Shown: positions 1 through 12,999 of the stretch, one piece after another
How the letters are laid out: the number at the start of each line of letters is the position of its first letter
How positions within the stretch are numbered: the first letter of the stretch is position 1
Assembly (NCBI RefSeq): GCF_000220395.1
Contig: NW_004086179.1
Location: 38,006 to 102,005 of the forward strand
Source: Ichthyophthirius multifiliis
Taxonomy: Eukaryota > Ciliophora > Oligohymenophorea > Hymenostomatida
Direction of reading: 5' to 3'
DNA length: 64,000 nt
Made by a program: the position numbers and the translations under genes
The notes under the pieces: model-generated
What the model saw: the letters and a program-made list of their open reading frames with translations, nothing else
Database searches by the model: none
What the model was told of the DNA's origin: nothing

Positions 1-3000
1 GGAGTGGTTCGTCTTTGGGATTTCGTGAATAAAAGGGAATATTATTCCCGAAAATTCCCTTCAAAAGGCACTTGTGTGGAATGGTTAGCCCATACCCGAA
101 AAAATGGTGGCCGAGTAGTAGTTGTAGGCTATCAAAACGGTATAGTAAGGTATTTATTATTAAACCAAATTACCTTCACCCTCTTAAAAAGCCTCAAAGT
201 GCACAATAAAGCCATAAAATACATAAAAGCATCACCTGATGGTTCCATAGTAGCCGTTTTATCAATAGATGGGAACTTATTTTTGCTCGAAAATGACCCT
301 TCAGACATAAAAAAGCTTGAGCCAATCTGCTTATTCGACACTAAACTACAAATAAACAGCATGGTGTGGGACCGTAATGGTGAAAAGTTGCTTTTTGCAG
401 CTGAAGATGGCAAAATCTACGAGACTTAAATTCCTAAAAAGGAAAATTGTGACACATCGGAAACTTATTTACAGAATTTCTACGCGAAATCCTACACTAT
501 TAAAATGATGGAATTCCAAAAGCCCAAAACGGAAGAAATGGAACTCGAATTCTTACTCAGAAGGAATAAAAACGAAGAAAAGAAAGAAGAAGTTGAATGG
601 GAGCCTGATAGTATAATGAATGCCTGCTATTATGATTATTCTTGTACTAAAATACTCGCTACAGTTTCTGGTAAATATATGGGTTGGATATATTTAATTG
701 ATTGGAATAAAGATAGACCTATAGAGGCTATTCCGGTGCCTAAAATATAAAGTCTATGCATGAATTTCGTTGATTTCTAGGATATTTTACTCATAGGCTT
801 CAAAGATGGGTCCTGGTAGTTAAGACATAAGAATGATATTAAGATTGGAGTACATTTAAGACCTCATGATATTGATTATGGGGCTGTGAAAAATGTTTGC
901 TTAAATTTTATGAAAAATTGTATCCTTTCAGTGGGTGGGGATGGTACTTTTTCGACATATAAAGTGGACATGGAGGCCATTAAGTAAATCTGTAAAGGAA
1001 ATATGGTTGAAAACTTTATTTTCGCAGACCAATTTGAAGGCGGAAGTATATCAGAAAACACTTTTTCGGAGAAAATAATTGAAGAAGAAAATTAAGAAGA
1101 AGAAGATATTTTAGACGATAATGTATATTCAATTTAGGAAGCCAAGCTTTTAGCCGAAGAAGACTATAAAAAATAAGAGGCGAATAAAAAAAAGAATAAA
1201 ATTCTAGAATAAGTTTAAAATCTGGTTAGTCTTTTCGAAGACCAAAAAAGAAAAAATTTAGAAATAGATGAAATCGCAAGATTGACAAACTAAGAATTAT
1301 GCGTAGATCCAGACTATATAGAAATGCTAAATTAAAGAGTCGAGCAGGATTTAGAAGAGACTAAATTAGAATTAAAATGGGACGCGGAATATTACCAGTT
1401 GAAAACTTAGAAATTATTTAAATATATGAAAGATGAACTCATAGTTGACACTTTTACCGTCAAAGCTATCAAAAATCCTAATATTTAAGTAAGTACTTTC
1501 AAAGTTAAGAAAATGTCAGATTTTTTGAGACAGAATTTATAAGAAATATAGGAAAAAATAGACTAAATAGAGGAAGAGAGAAGAATTTAAGAAGAAATTT
1601 TCTAAAAATCTCCCTAAAATAATTTAAATTTAAATGATTAAACTATTAAAAACCAGACTTTTAAAAAGGAAGTTTAAAATCTATAGAATACAATGTCTTA
1701 ATAATAATAGCAATAATTACAATTATAATAATAATAAGAAGACATAAAAAAAAAGCAGTAACAGCAATAATAATAAGGCAACGAAAAAAAGGGTGAATAA
1801 ACCCATTTTTCCTTATCTAAATAAGAAAAACTTGAAAACAAACTAAAACAATAAAGATTAAAAAAGAACTAGAAGAACTCTCCAAAAAAAAGCCAACAAA
1901 AGAATCATTTGACCCTGATCATTAAAAAGACATTGAAAATGCGAAAAAAACACTCGGGGATTACAAACTAAAATCCTCTCCGACTTACGATGTACCTGAA
2001 AATCAAAGAATGAATGTAAGTAAGAAAAAAAGAACATGTTTTTAAGAGAAGAGTTTATTTATAATATGAAAATAAAAATGAATAATGAAATTATAGCTTT
2101 AAGGGAGAGAAAAAAAAACATTTTGGAAAAAATTAATGATTATAATTAGAAAATATAAGAAATTAATAAATAACTTAATATAAATGAGACTTTATTTTAG
2201 CCCAAAATTGATAAATAGCTCGAAATGCCCGAAACATTCTTTTAAGTTACCGAAGAATAAATAGACGCTTTTATTATTTCCAAAAATAAAGAAAATGCTT
2301 AAAATGCTAAGAATAAACAAACTTAAGAAAATGAATAATAAAATAATAATAATAATAATAATTAATAAAAAAAAGAAAAAAAACCAGATCCAACATTAGG
2401 TTATAAATAAAGAAAAGGCGTAAAAGTCCAAAACAGTGAATAAGAAGAAGAATTAAAAACCATTACCTAGATGATTTTGAATGCCGAAAAAAAAAGAATG
2501 CAAGACGAAATAAATGAAGAAACTGAATAATTTGATAAAGACGTTTTAAAATGGCAAAACGAAAAAAATATTATGGAAAGTGATATTACTATAGCATAAA
2601 TGAAATTAGTCACTTTCTTTTAAGAGTTATTGATCTTAGCAGATATGGAAGAATAAGATGAAAAATTAATTAATGATTTATTGAATTTATAAAAGGATAA
2701 GTCTGAACTTGAGGAACAAAACGCCAAAATAGTCGCAGATCTAGTCACTTTAGCTAATAAAGATAGTCAAAACGAAAAAGAACTAGTTGAATAATAAAAA
2801 GCTTTCAAAGAACTTATACATCCTGACGATGATGTCAAAAGAGAAAAAATTCATCAATATTATTTAAGAAAATATAAAAAAAATAAAGCTAAATAATAAA
2901 AATTAAGAAATGCAGAAGAAGAAAATGAAGATTTCGAAGAAGAGTATAAAAATATAATATATAAATAATTATGGAAATTTTATATATGTATATATATACA

Positions 3001-4361
3001 AAAAAAGAGATATAGAAAGTGATGAGGATGACGATGATGATTTCCTAGATGATGAAGACGATGAAAAACCAGATATTTCACCTGTAGAAAATGATTCAAA
3101 AATAAGAGAAATTATTGATAAAATTTGTGAATTAGAAGATTAATAGGAAAATGTAATATTAAAATATATAAATATATAAATATATAAATATATAATATAT
3201 ATATATATTTTTATATATATATATTTTCTTTTAAATTATTTATTCTAATTTTAATTTACAAAATTATAGAAAAGAAAAGAAAAAAGTGAACTTGATAGAT
3301 AAAAAGTTAGTATTTTAAGTAAAATTGCTAATATAGGTAATAATTTAAGAAAAGCTGAAGAAGAATTAAAAAATTACTAAAGAAAAAACTTTAAAAAGTT
3401 AATTAATTAGATGTCTCTTATTGTTTAAAAACAGATTAAATATAAAATATTAATATATTAAATTAAGGAGTAATTAAATATCTTTTAATCTATATATATA
3501 TTTATTAAATTATAGGAAAAGAAAGAATCATATAAATTACCTGATGATTTATCACGTTCTATATTATTCACTTAAGATGAATTTAATAAAATAGCTAAAA
3601 GAATAAAAGAGCTAAAACTAGAACAAGAAAGAATAAAAAAAAGCCGTGCAAATTTAGAAAAGAAACAAAAAGTATTATAAGTAAAGCTAAGTAAAAAAAA
3701 TGCTGAAGCAGAAGAATAATCAGAAAAATGCCGAGAAAAGCATTTCCTAAAATTTGGTGATGTAATGGATTTAAGCACTATAGAATAATTAGAACCTACA
3801 AAATAAGTTAAATCTTAATAAATATATATATATATATAATATTTTTAAAAAGGTATTAGAAATGAGAGAAAGATTCAAAGAAGAAGAAAGGTAAAGCATT
3901 ATTAAACTTGAAAGGGCTAAATAATAATTATAAGAAAGAAAAAATTATATGTTATAAGCTAAAAAAGAAAATACTGCTATTATAACTAGTATTACTAAAT
4001 TAGGAGAACATTTAATGAAATTATCTAAAAAATTAGATTTAACAGGAAAATAATTATTTGTAAATATAAATTTTTTATATAATTATATTTATAAGTATTT
4101 TAAAATATATCTATATAATATAAAAAAATTAAAGTAAGAAGATAATGAAGAAAAGAAAAATAAATAAGATCTAGAGTAAGAAAGATAATAATATAAAGAT
4201 TTGGTTCGTTTTTTAGCTAAAGAAATAGAAGATTTAAAAACAGAAATAGGACTATTTAAAAGAAAAGGTTTATTTTTTTATTAAATAAAAATAATTTAAA
4301 AAATATAAAAGGTGGGCATATTTATACTATGGTTACTTCTAATAAAAAAAATTTTAATTGA
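1..4361 (+). CDS. CFAP44: CFAP44 (FAP44), tether-head axonemal protein, 3' part
   Basis: The gene enters from the left edge within its WD40 region (VRLWDF, GYQNGIVRYLLL), so the N-terminus is missing. A long coiled-coil C-terminal half follows. CFAP44 with CFAP43 forms the tether that holds the I1 inner dynein head to the axonemal doublet (family knowledge). Diagnostic C-terminal stretches are visible: ALRERKKNILEKI, MKLVTFFQELLILADMEE, LPDDLSRSILFTQDEF, KFGDVMDLSTIEQLE and a final KRKGGHIY followed by TGA at 4359-4361. Introns inferred at 2020-2048, 2944-3015, 3153-3269, 3423-3515, 3807-3852, 4060-4134 and 4268-4311; the fourth is least certain. Many internal TAA/TAG codons must be read as Q, including Q runs near 1695-1790. 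The frame jumps once at an A run near 1860-1867, where one more A would restore it. Family assignment is firm; CFAP43 is the closest alternative. Confidence 0.88.
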
Positions 4362-4371
4362 GAAAAAAATA

Positions 4372-4376
<5 letters not shown>

Positions 4377-4411
<35 letters not shown>
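4377..4411. repeat. (TA)n microsatellite
   Basis: Uninterrupted TA dinucleotides just after the CFAP44 stop codon. Similar runs occur at about 9648-9704, 22265-22308, 28182-28231, 34603-34655, 37190-37232 and 42716-42776. Confidence 0.9.
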
Positions 4412-4424
<13 letters not shown>

Positions 4425-4578
4425 TTTTTTAAGAAAAAATTTTTTTTTTTTATTTTTTTGTAATCAATATTTTTATTTTATAATTTATAATTATATTTTT
4501 TTTTTAGTTAAAATTTTTATATTTCAATTATAGATATCATATAAAAATATTTTATTTATATTTTTATTTTTATTTTTC

Positions 4579-4740
4579 TTATTAATTTTAATTTTAATTT
4601 TAATTTTAATTTTAATTTTAATTTTAATTTTAATTTTAATTTTATTTTTATTTTTATTTTTATTTTTAATTTTATTTTTATTTTTATTTTTAATTTTATT
4701 TTTATTTTTATTTTTATTTTTAATTTTATTTTGATTTTTA
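4579..4740. repeat. ATTTTA/TTTTTA tandem array
   Basis: About 160 bases of head-to-tail six-base units. They begin as ATTTTA-type copies and drift to TTTTTA-type copies, giving two unit variants in blocks. It is a low-complexity minisatellite in the 3' flank of CFAP44. Confidence 0.85.
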
Positions 4741-5196
4741 TTTTATTTATAATAATTCTTTTATAATTAAAAACTAATATTAAAAAAAATATATAAAATT
4801 TAAAATTATTTTATTATATATTGAATTTTATATATAATTTAATTTTTTTTTTTTACAAAAGAAAAATATTTAAAATTAATCTATAATAATATAATTAAAT
4901 TATTTTTATTTTTTTTTAAATAAAATTAATTAAAAGTATATAAAAATAAATTTAGAATATATAATTTATTAATAAAAATGATAATAGTTTATAATATAAT
5001 TTATTATAAATATTTAAGATGAAATATACATTAGAAATATATAAAAAAGAATTAACATATATAAATTCAATAATATATTCAAAAATTAAAAAATAAAAAT
5101 AAATTATATATTAAATAGAAGTTAATAAAATTATAATAATTAAATACATTTAAAAAAAAATAAAAAAGAAATTATATATATATAATATATATAAAA

Positions 5197-5236
<40 letters not shown>

Positions 5237-5825
5237 CAATAATTTCTATCATTATTATATTCATTTATTATTTCTATATTATATAGGCCTTGTGATTATT
5301 ATTATTATATTTTATGTATATATTTTTTTTTACAATTTTTATATTTTCATATTTTAAATTTTATCTGAAATTGATTAATTTTTTCTAAATAAAATTCAAT
5401 TTATCAATATAATTTATTAATTTAAAATGTTTAAATGCAATTATTTTTATTTTTATAATTTATAATTTAATAAAAAATTATTTTTTAAATATATGAGGTG
5501 CCATTTTAACTACTCAGTCTAAATATATTTTATTAGATATTTTAAAAAAAATTGTATATATAATTATAAATACAAAAATAATGTATTTTTACTAAGATAA
5601 AGACTTTAAATATTATAAAATAAACTTAAAAATGATATAAGAAGATAATTTTAATAAAATTAATAGATTTATTTTAATTAAGAATTTAAAAGATATAAAT
5701 TAAAATTCAAGAAGTATTTGTTTAGTTAGATAGTATTTTAAAAGCAATTATTTGTAAAAACATAGAAAATAAATAAAAAACAATTATATTTTTATATATA
5801 TATTATTATTGATATAATTTTTGTT

Positions 5826-6221
5826 TCAATCATTATAATCCATAGGGAATTCATTTAATATTTACTATCTTTCTGAATATTTAGAAATATAAGCATAAAT
5901 TAATAAATATGTATAATAAACACCTGGTATTAATAATATAACTCCTAAAATTATAAACGAAATATTTTATTAACTAATTCCTATATTTAATAAATCTATT
6001 ATGCCTAAAAAAAATAAAATAGATCCACTAATTAATAAAACAAGGCATGTAATTATTATTTTTTTTGGAATTGGTACATATTTCTCATTTTCGTTTTCTA
6101 TTTCAATTCTTGATTACACATTCTCATGATCTTAAGTCATTTAATTATATTGTTATTAAATTTAAATTAATTAAGCATCTTGAAATTAGGAATTACTTGA
6201 TTTAACAGATTTTCCTTTCAT
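5826..6221 (-). CDS. TMEM230: TMEM230/C20orf30-family two-pass membrane protein
   Basis: Single exon of 131 residues, ATG at 6221-6219 and TGA at 5828-5826. A Q-rich soluble N-terminus of about 50 residues ends in YVPIPKK. Two hydrophobic helices follow (IIITCLVLLISGSILFFLGI and IILGVILLIPGVYYTYLLIY), then a short tail with EFPMDYND. The IP-basic motif before helix 1, the helix spacing, the LIPGVYY signature and the acidic tail match the TMEM230/DUF872 family, proteins of endosomal and secretory vesicles (family knowledge). Its role in this organism is inferred. It converges on CFAP44. Confidence 0.82.
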
Positions 6222-6279
6222 AAATTTTTATTTAACTATTTTATTAATAAATGAATATATAAATATATATATTTCTATA

Positions 6280-6317
<38 letters not shown>

Positions 6318-6829
6318 ATATAAATAATATAATTTTCTATAATTCTTAATATTATATATATACATATATATAATTTTATATAAAAATTATTAATAAAAAT
6401 TAAAAAAAGTTGAATTTTTCTTTTATATTATCTTTTAATTATTATAATTTATTAAATTCATTATTATTTTATTTATATGAATTTTTTTGTATTTAAAAAT
6501 TATTTTTATTTTACAAACATTTCTTTTGTAAAATTTATTTAAAGATTTCAACTATAATTAATAATTTATTGCTTATTTTTTTTAATTTTTATATAATTTA
6601 TTTATGTTTTAATAATTTTAATTGATCATTTTAATATTTAAAGAATTTATTTTATTTACATAATTTTTTTTTTAATTTTTCTTTTATATTTTATTATTTA
6701 ACTTTAATTTAATTTTAAAATACTTAACTTTTAATATAAATTTTTTTATTATTATTAATATATATATATATATATACGTATATTTTAATACTATTTTTTT
6801 TCTTATTACTAACACAAAAAAAAAAATGA

Positions 6830-7270
6830 AAATATTACTTTTTATTTATTTTTATTTTTCTTAATTTATTATAAATTTTTTCTTATATCTCAAAACCATC
6901 TTTTTTTTACTTTTTCTCTTTCAAAAAACCCATAATTTATTTCCTTAAAAATATTCCTTCAAAGCCTCATTTTTTTCTTAATGCAATTCTAATTTTTCTC
7001 CTTTTCCCTAAAAAAACGTATTTTACTCATACTAAAGCTTTTATATTTTTTGAATTAAAGAAAGAAAAAATTTAACAAAAAGTATATTTTTTCTCTAAAA
7101 ATTTCCGTATTTTCTCAAACAAAATTTCCGTTTAGTCTCCAAATTTTTATTAAATTTAAATATTTATTTAAATTATTTATTTAAATATTTATTAAAATTA
7201 TTTAAACGAATTATTTCTTATAAAAAAAACCTAATTTTATTACTTCTTTTCCATAATAATTCTATTTATT
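6830..7270 (-). pseudogene. degraded coding-like stretch, family unknown
   Basis: Read on the minus strand from an ATG near 7252, one frame gives a peptide starting MEKKQQNQVFF and running on through FGDQTEILFEKIRKFLEKK to a TGA near 7032. A second frame continues with QGKGEKLELHQEKNEALKEY before another TGA near 6932. Base composition resembles the exons of neighbouring genes rather than the spacers. No domain is recognisable and no single frame covers the region. It may be a decayed gene, or exons of an unrecognised gene. A further piece, EFICVYQYISLIFQDDL, is readable near 7975-8075. Confidence 0.3.
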
Positions 7271-8404
7271 ATACTTTAGCATTCTTTTAATATACAATTT
7301 TATACTAATTCTATTTTTATTAATTATTTAGCCCCCCAAAACCTAACTAATAAAATCTACTAATTTCTAATTAAACATATATGCTATTTATTAGTATAAT
7401 TACTAGTCCAGTTTTATCTATTAATTTTCATTATATTTTAATGAATATATCAGAATTACTTATATATTTTTTAATCTAAATGTTTTTAAAAAACTTAAAA
7501 TTTTTTTCAATTAAAATTCAGTTTTTACTTATACTAATTTTTTTAATTTCTTTTTTTTTTATTATTAAATTTTAGTTAAAAATTCTATCATTTATTTATA
7601 ATATTATATAATTTTTGTAAAATTTTATTTAACTATTTTTTTTTTACAAATAGTCTTTATTTTCAATACAAAACCTCCATATATTTTATTAATTTATAAT
7701 GTTAAAATCAAAAATCCATTATTTATAATATGCTTTTCATTAATTTTATGTTAAAACTGTAATATTAGTACTACTTCTTGATTAAAAACCTTATTTCCAT
7801 ACATAAAATATTTCTAAATGTATTTAATTATTATAAAAATATTTTATTTTATTCTTATTATAAAAAATTAATAAAAGCTTATAGAAAATCCTTGATTGCA
7901 ATATTCCAATAAAACCAGATATAATATCTATAGATTTCTTATTATTTTTTACTTTTCTTAACTACTTTCTAATATTTCACAGATCATCTTAAAAAATCAA
8001 ACTAATATACTAATAAACACATATAAATTCGGTCTATGTTTTCATTTTTTACTCTTTATTTGGTAAATTATGCATATATATTAAAGAATCCTAAAAAAAA
8101 TTTTATTTTTATGTATTCTTTTGTTATTATTTAATTTTATTTGTAGTCATAAATCAACCACTTTTATGTTTAAGCTTCATATTTGTGAAAAATTTTTTAT
8201 TATTATTTTTAAATTAATTTTTTTATAAAAATAAATAAATAAGTGTTTTAATATAATTAAAGATATATTTATAGCAAAAAAAAAAAGTATAAAAAAATAT
8301 ATTTTTATTTCCTTCATTTATATACTAATAATAATATTTTTAAAAAGTATATAAATAATAATAATATAAATTTAAATTAATAATAATAAATAAACAAAAA
8401 ATAA

Positions 8405-8460
8405 GGATTTATCGAAGCTTGTGTAGTGTCAACAAATCACTACAGAAGTCAAATCAATCC
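8405..8460 (+). ncRNA. candidate small structured RNA
   Basis: A 56-base block stands out from the surrounding A/T. TGTAGTG (8422-8428) pairs perfectly with CACTACA (8438-8444) around a nine-base loop. GGATT at 8405-8409 pairs with AATCC at 8456-8460, with two more pairs possible inside a mismatch, giving a closed two-helix shape. It matches no tRNA, snRNA or snoRNA that I recognise. The minus strand can also be read as a short peptide, so coding debris is an alternative. Confidence 0.25.
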
Positions 8461-8828
8461 AAAATTAAATTTAAATGATTTTCGGGTGGCATGTTTATTC
8501 TTTTAAATAATAATCAATGTCTAATCGAATATCAAACAAACAATAAAAAAAAAAAAAATTCTTATTTCCTTTTTAAATTATAAAAAAGAAATATTATTAA
8601 TTATTTTCTTTAAACGAAATAAAAAAAAGGATAAAATAACTAAAAAACTACTATATTCAATCAATAAATCAACAACAAAAAATGATTTATTGATCAGCCC
8701 ATAGTATTAACATAAAAAAAATAAAAAAAACCCAAAAAAAATAATATAAAAAATAACATATATATAAATATAAAAAGTAAAAAATACTAAAATAATATAT
8801 ATATATAAATAATAAAAAAAAAATAAAC

Positions 8829-9635
8829 ATGTAATAAATAAATCAACCAAGATACGTACAATTAACAAACCCAAATCAAAACCTATATTAAAATTTCGAT
8901 TATGTTCCAAACGAAATATATACTCAATTATAATAATCTTAGGCTATTTTTATAAAATAAAAATTTGAAGGGCTTGAAGCTTTAACTGGTTTTGAAACTG
9001 AAAACTAATACATTATATATACAGCCGACCCTCTAAATTAAAAGCCTATATAAAAAATCTTTTTGGCAAATGAAAAGTCAAAAATGTTAATGAGGTAATT
9101 AGTATCGGAATAAAACCGTGGTTTTTAAATGGATATACATGAAATCTTCGGTAATAAAAAAATAATGCATTTAGAAAAGCCTTTTAGATGTACTTTTTTT
9201 AATTATAATCGACCAATAATGAAAATAAATGACTGTAATAACAAAAAAATAGGACATGTAGAGATACCTTTTGTTTGTTGTGGGGATTATTACTTTTAAA
9301 TTTATGATGAAAACAAGAATATATAATATAATATAGTCGGTGATTGTTGTTAAAAAGCTTTTTTTTGCAAAAACTGTCCTTTTGATAATTGTTAAACTTG
9401 TTGTTTCTTTATAAAAAATGCTATAAATAATTAAATTGAGGGAAAAATAATTAAAAAAAATGCTGGTTTTTTTAAATCTTTAGTAAGTGATTGTGATAAT
9501 TATTTCGTAGAATTTCCAGAAGGAGCAAATATTTATTAAAAACTATTGATATTAGCATCATCTTTATTCATTGATTATTGGATATTTGAAGGAAAAAATT
9601 CTAAAAATAATAAATTTATGAAAGGAAATGACTGA
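8829..9635 (+). CDS. phospholipid scramblase family protein
   Basis: Single exon, ATG 8829 to TGA 9635, 268 residues. A Q/N/P-rich N-terminus is followed by the scramblase core: FEGLEALTGFETENQY, a cysteine-containing mid-section (PFRCTFFNYNRP, FVCCGDYYFQIYDE), the pattern CCQKAFFCKNCPFDNCQTCC, and a final hydrophobic segment (LLILASSLFIDYWIFEG). The family comprises acylated, Ca2+-responsive membrane proteins related to Tubby; bulk lipid scrambling by these proteins is disputed. The cysteine clusters are plausible palmitoylation sites (inference). A (TA)n run begins directly after the stop. Upstream is nearly G-free, so the start codon is the likeliest, not a proven, choice. Confidence 0.85.
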
Positions 9636-9643
9636 AAATATAG

Positions 9644-9712
<69 letters not shown>

Positions 9713-10019
9713 TACATATATATATTTATTTATAGTTCTATTATTAATGTTTATATTATATATATATTCATATAAACAATTATTAATTTTAAATTATTTT
9801 TAAATCATATTTTTAATTTTTAATATTACTTTTATTCTTAAATTCTATTTTTCTAATTAATTTATTTATATCTTTTTATAATATGTTAAAAATATATATA
9901 TTTATTTTTATTTAAATCTATTAAAAATTTTTTTCTTCTTTTTATATTATTTTATTTTATATATTTTTAATAAAAAGTTTCTATTATATACATACATTAT
10001 TTATTTACAATATGAAAAT
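9636..10019. other. intergenic, convergent 3' flanks
   Basis: Holds the (TA)n run at about 9648-9704 and otherwise plain A/T. No gene seen. Confidence 0.6.
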
Positions 10020-12999
10020 TCATAGTAAAAATTTTTTTATTAATATATTACTAATACTATTATTTTAATTTATATTAAACAATAATTTATTATTTTTTTT
10101 TATTTCATCATTATTTCTTTCCGAAATTGAATATGATTTATGATTTTTTTTTTTAATATTTTTCAAAAATTCACTATCTTTATACTTTTAATAAATAAAT
10201 CCTTAAAAACCTTCAAAAGCAGCCAAAATATTTTTTTTTTAGATACATTCTTTTTTAGCTTAATTCATTAATTATTTATTTTAATAAAATTAAAATTAAT
10301 AAATTAAATATTCTTTAATCAAGCAATCTTAATTTACATTCTAAACTAATTCTAAAAGTATCAAAATAACATTATTAAGGAAATTTAATCTCCTAAAAAC
10401 ATTAAAATCAGGCATTTCTTTTTCTTAAAGAAATAGCTTAATAAAGTTTTATTCTTTTTCTATCAAAAATAACATATTTTTAAACTCTATTTAAAGTTTA
10501 ATAATAATAATCAAATATTTTAATTACTCTAAAAGTGTATTTTATTCCTATAATATACCTTTTTTATAATTCTATAAAGAAATACTAAAAAACTCATTCA
10601 TATTATTTCCTTTTTCAATTAAATATTATAAAAAACTTATATACTAAGGAGAAATAATTTAATGTACAAAATCTAATCCGTCATTAATAATTAAACCTAA
10701 ATTAAAAAATAATATATATATATATATATATAATATATAATATATATATATTTAAGTATATTTTTATTTTTATATAATTATTTTATATTTAATTTATTTT
10801 TTTACCTTTTTGTTTTTCATTATTATTAGAATTTTTCTATTACCAGCCATTTATATACAATTTTTATTCATTATTTTTATTAATTTCTTAGATATAATTT
10901 AACTATTATATATTATTCGGTCCATATCTCTAAATTTAATGTAAGATTTAACTTTTACATTAAAAAACATAATCATCTCCATTAAATTTCATTTCGTCTA
11001 TTTCTAGAAACTCATCTTCACTTTCCAAATCTTCATCGAAATCTCCTATTTTAATTTCTTATTTTTGCATTAAAAACAGACTATTTTGACTCAAGAATTT
11101 ATTATTTTTAATCTAAAATCCTTACAAGACTTACATTTATTTATTTTTTTAACTTGAAATACATTCCGAAACATCCCCTTCAGTTGAGATTCTTTATAAT
11201 CCAATATTCTTTTTATCTAAATTTGACAAAGTTGCGCTTTATTACTTTTGTTCTCTTTAATATTTTGCACAAAACCCAAAGTAAATTTCCTCTTCTTTTT
11301 TTTTAAAAATCTTAGACAAGAAATTATTCCTAATACACAATTAACTAGCAATATTTCCCTATTTGTTTCTCTAAAAAACATCTAAACCAAATCCTTATTG
11401 TAAGTCTAGCAAAATCTAAACAATTTCATAATTAACATTCTAACATCCTAAATGTAAAATGCTATTTTTATCAAACCCTCCTTTTAAATTTAAATTAAAA
11501 CATTAAAATTCCTTCCTAAATAAATTCTTATTATTAAACAATTAAATTTCTTCCTAAAAAAAAATACTCTCTTTACCCTCTAAAACCGCCTAATTATATT
11601 CCAAAATACATCTAAGTGCCATTTCTTGTCCTTTCCTAACTGTTAAATGTATACATCCCCACCCTTCATTATTCCTCATATTCACCTCTGCCCCAAAAAG
11701 GACCAAAACCTTCCAAATCTTAAATGAATATCCCCAATCTCTATCAAATATAGCCACTATATAATGCAAACCTCCATTTCCTTCCTAATCTTTCCTATTC
11801 ACATCCGCCCCTTCTTTTATTAAATCTACTAGAAGAAAATACTAATACTTAACAGTTGCAAGATTTACACATGACCCGTATTTTCCTCCTCCTAAATTTA
11901 CATCAGCACCGTTTACTATTAATGTTTTTGCAGAAAAGAACTTCTCCTCCAAAATCGCTAAACTCAACGGACTATGACCTTCTTAGTCTATCTCATTTAT
12001 TAGACTGTATTTTTCTTCTAAAATACTTACTAAAACACCTATTTCTTCGTTTTTTGCTGCTTTGTGCACTAGATTAGCCCCGTTTATTTAAATATTTATA
12101 TCGAAAAAATTATTTAGGCTCATTTTTTATACAAACTGGATAAAACTAATTTCTTTTTTTTCGAATTCGTTTAATATTTTGAACATTTTCTATATATTTT
12201 TCTCTCCTTTTTTTCCTATCTATCTATTTTCAAGACCTTCTGGCTATATATATGAAAACCAATCAAGCGAGAAATCCTATAAAACTTTAAATTGGCAAAT
12301 ATCACAAGGTAAATACCTAAAATCGTTATTATTTATATGTAAAGACTATAGTTTTTTTAAGCCACAAACAGGGTCTATTTTATCAATTCTATTTAATGAA
12401 AAATCTAGAAATTTTAGTGTTTTTTCCCAAATAATTATTTCTTAAGGAATATGGGAAATCAAATTATTTTTAATTGAAAAATGTTCCAATTTTACTTTAA
12501 AAAATAACTCTTGGTGTATACTTTTTATTAAATTAGTATCTAATTTTAGGACTTTTAGGTTCGGAAATTACATTAAAATTTCAGGAATTTCCCTAAATTT
12601 ATTAAAGGAAAGATCTATAATTTATATAGAATTATCGTTAAATTCCAAATTTTTTAAACTAAGTTTTTATAAATTTTTTCTCTATTAAATATATGAAAAC
12701 GATATTTTTTGTAAACCTTTAGAATTAGAAAAACTTGGCTTATTATTATTATTTTTTATTGTTTTTTTTGTTTCTATATCCTTTATTAACATCTCGAATT
12801 TAAAATTGGAATTTTTAGGAGTTGTTATCTTTGATATTGAATTTATTACGTCTTCAATCTCCTACATAGCTTATGTTTTATCCGAATTAAAAAAGTTAAT
12901 TTTTGCCTCTAAATATGAATTACTATTTTCGATTAATTGGCTTATATTTTATGATTATTAAGGGTTATTTTCTTATAATTTTGTTGAATATTATATCAT
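10020..12999 (-). CDS. leucine-rich repeat plus ankyrin repeat protein
   Basis: Two exons (12999-10806 and 10696-10020; intron 10805-10697) join in frame to 956 residues. After about 80 Q/N-rich residues come leucine-rich repeats (IDLSFNKFREIPEIL, LKFLDFSLNRIDKIDPVCGL, LQSLHINNNDFRYLPCDI). Then ankyrin repeats follow: GANLVHKAAKNEEI, EGHSPLSLAILEE, NGADVNLGG, EGADVNRKDQEGNGGLHYI, GAEVNMRNNEGWGCIHL, KNSILHLGCQNVNYEIVQIL. An acidic segment and a coiled C-terminal region complete it. Both repeat types bind proteins; partner and pathway are unknown. Its start lies about 275 bases from that of the divergent CHFR-like gene, so the A/T-tract spacer is probably a shared promoter region. Two neighbouring genes wrongly joined is a weaker alternative, since the frame is continuous. 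Confidence 0.78.

Larger units (their letters stand above)
4362..5825. other. intergenic, AT-rich, convergent 3' flanks
   Basis: Lies between the 3' ends of CFAP44 and the TMEM230-family gene. It holds a (TA)n run, a long array of ATTTTA/TTTTTA units and another (TA)n run around 5200-5234. I see no protein or RNA gene in it. Confidence 0.6.
6222..8828. other. long intergenic region with coding-like debris
   Basis: About 2.6 kb without an intact gene. TA runs lie at 6282-6324. G and C are relatively enriched at 6830-7270 and 7890-8060, where minus-strand reading gives protein-like pieces in shifting frames (separate entry). A short hairpin-forming block lies at 8405-8460. The rest is nearly pure A/T with nothing I can assign. 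Confidence 0.5.

Noticed and set aside
7331..7345. C6A4CC run resembling ciliate telomeric C4A2/C4A4 units.
   Set aside because: Only a single unit-like block with no repetition, so no telomere or fragmentation site can be claimed.
8405..8460. Resemblance of the GTGTAGTG segment to the branch-site region of U2 snRNA.
   Set aside because: The conserved U2 flanks are absent and the recognition bases differ.
12179..12445. Plus-strand open stretches across 11856-12445.
   Set aside because: They lie opposite the ankyrin and leucine-rich repeats, which are far better supported on the minus strand.
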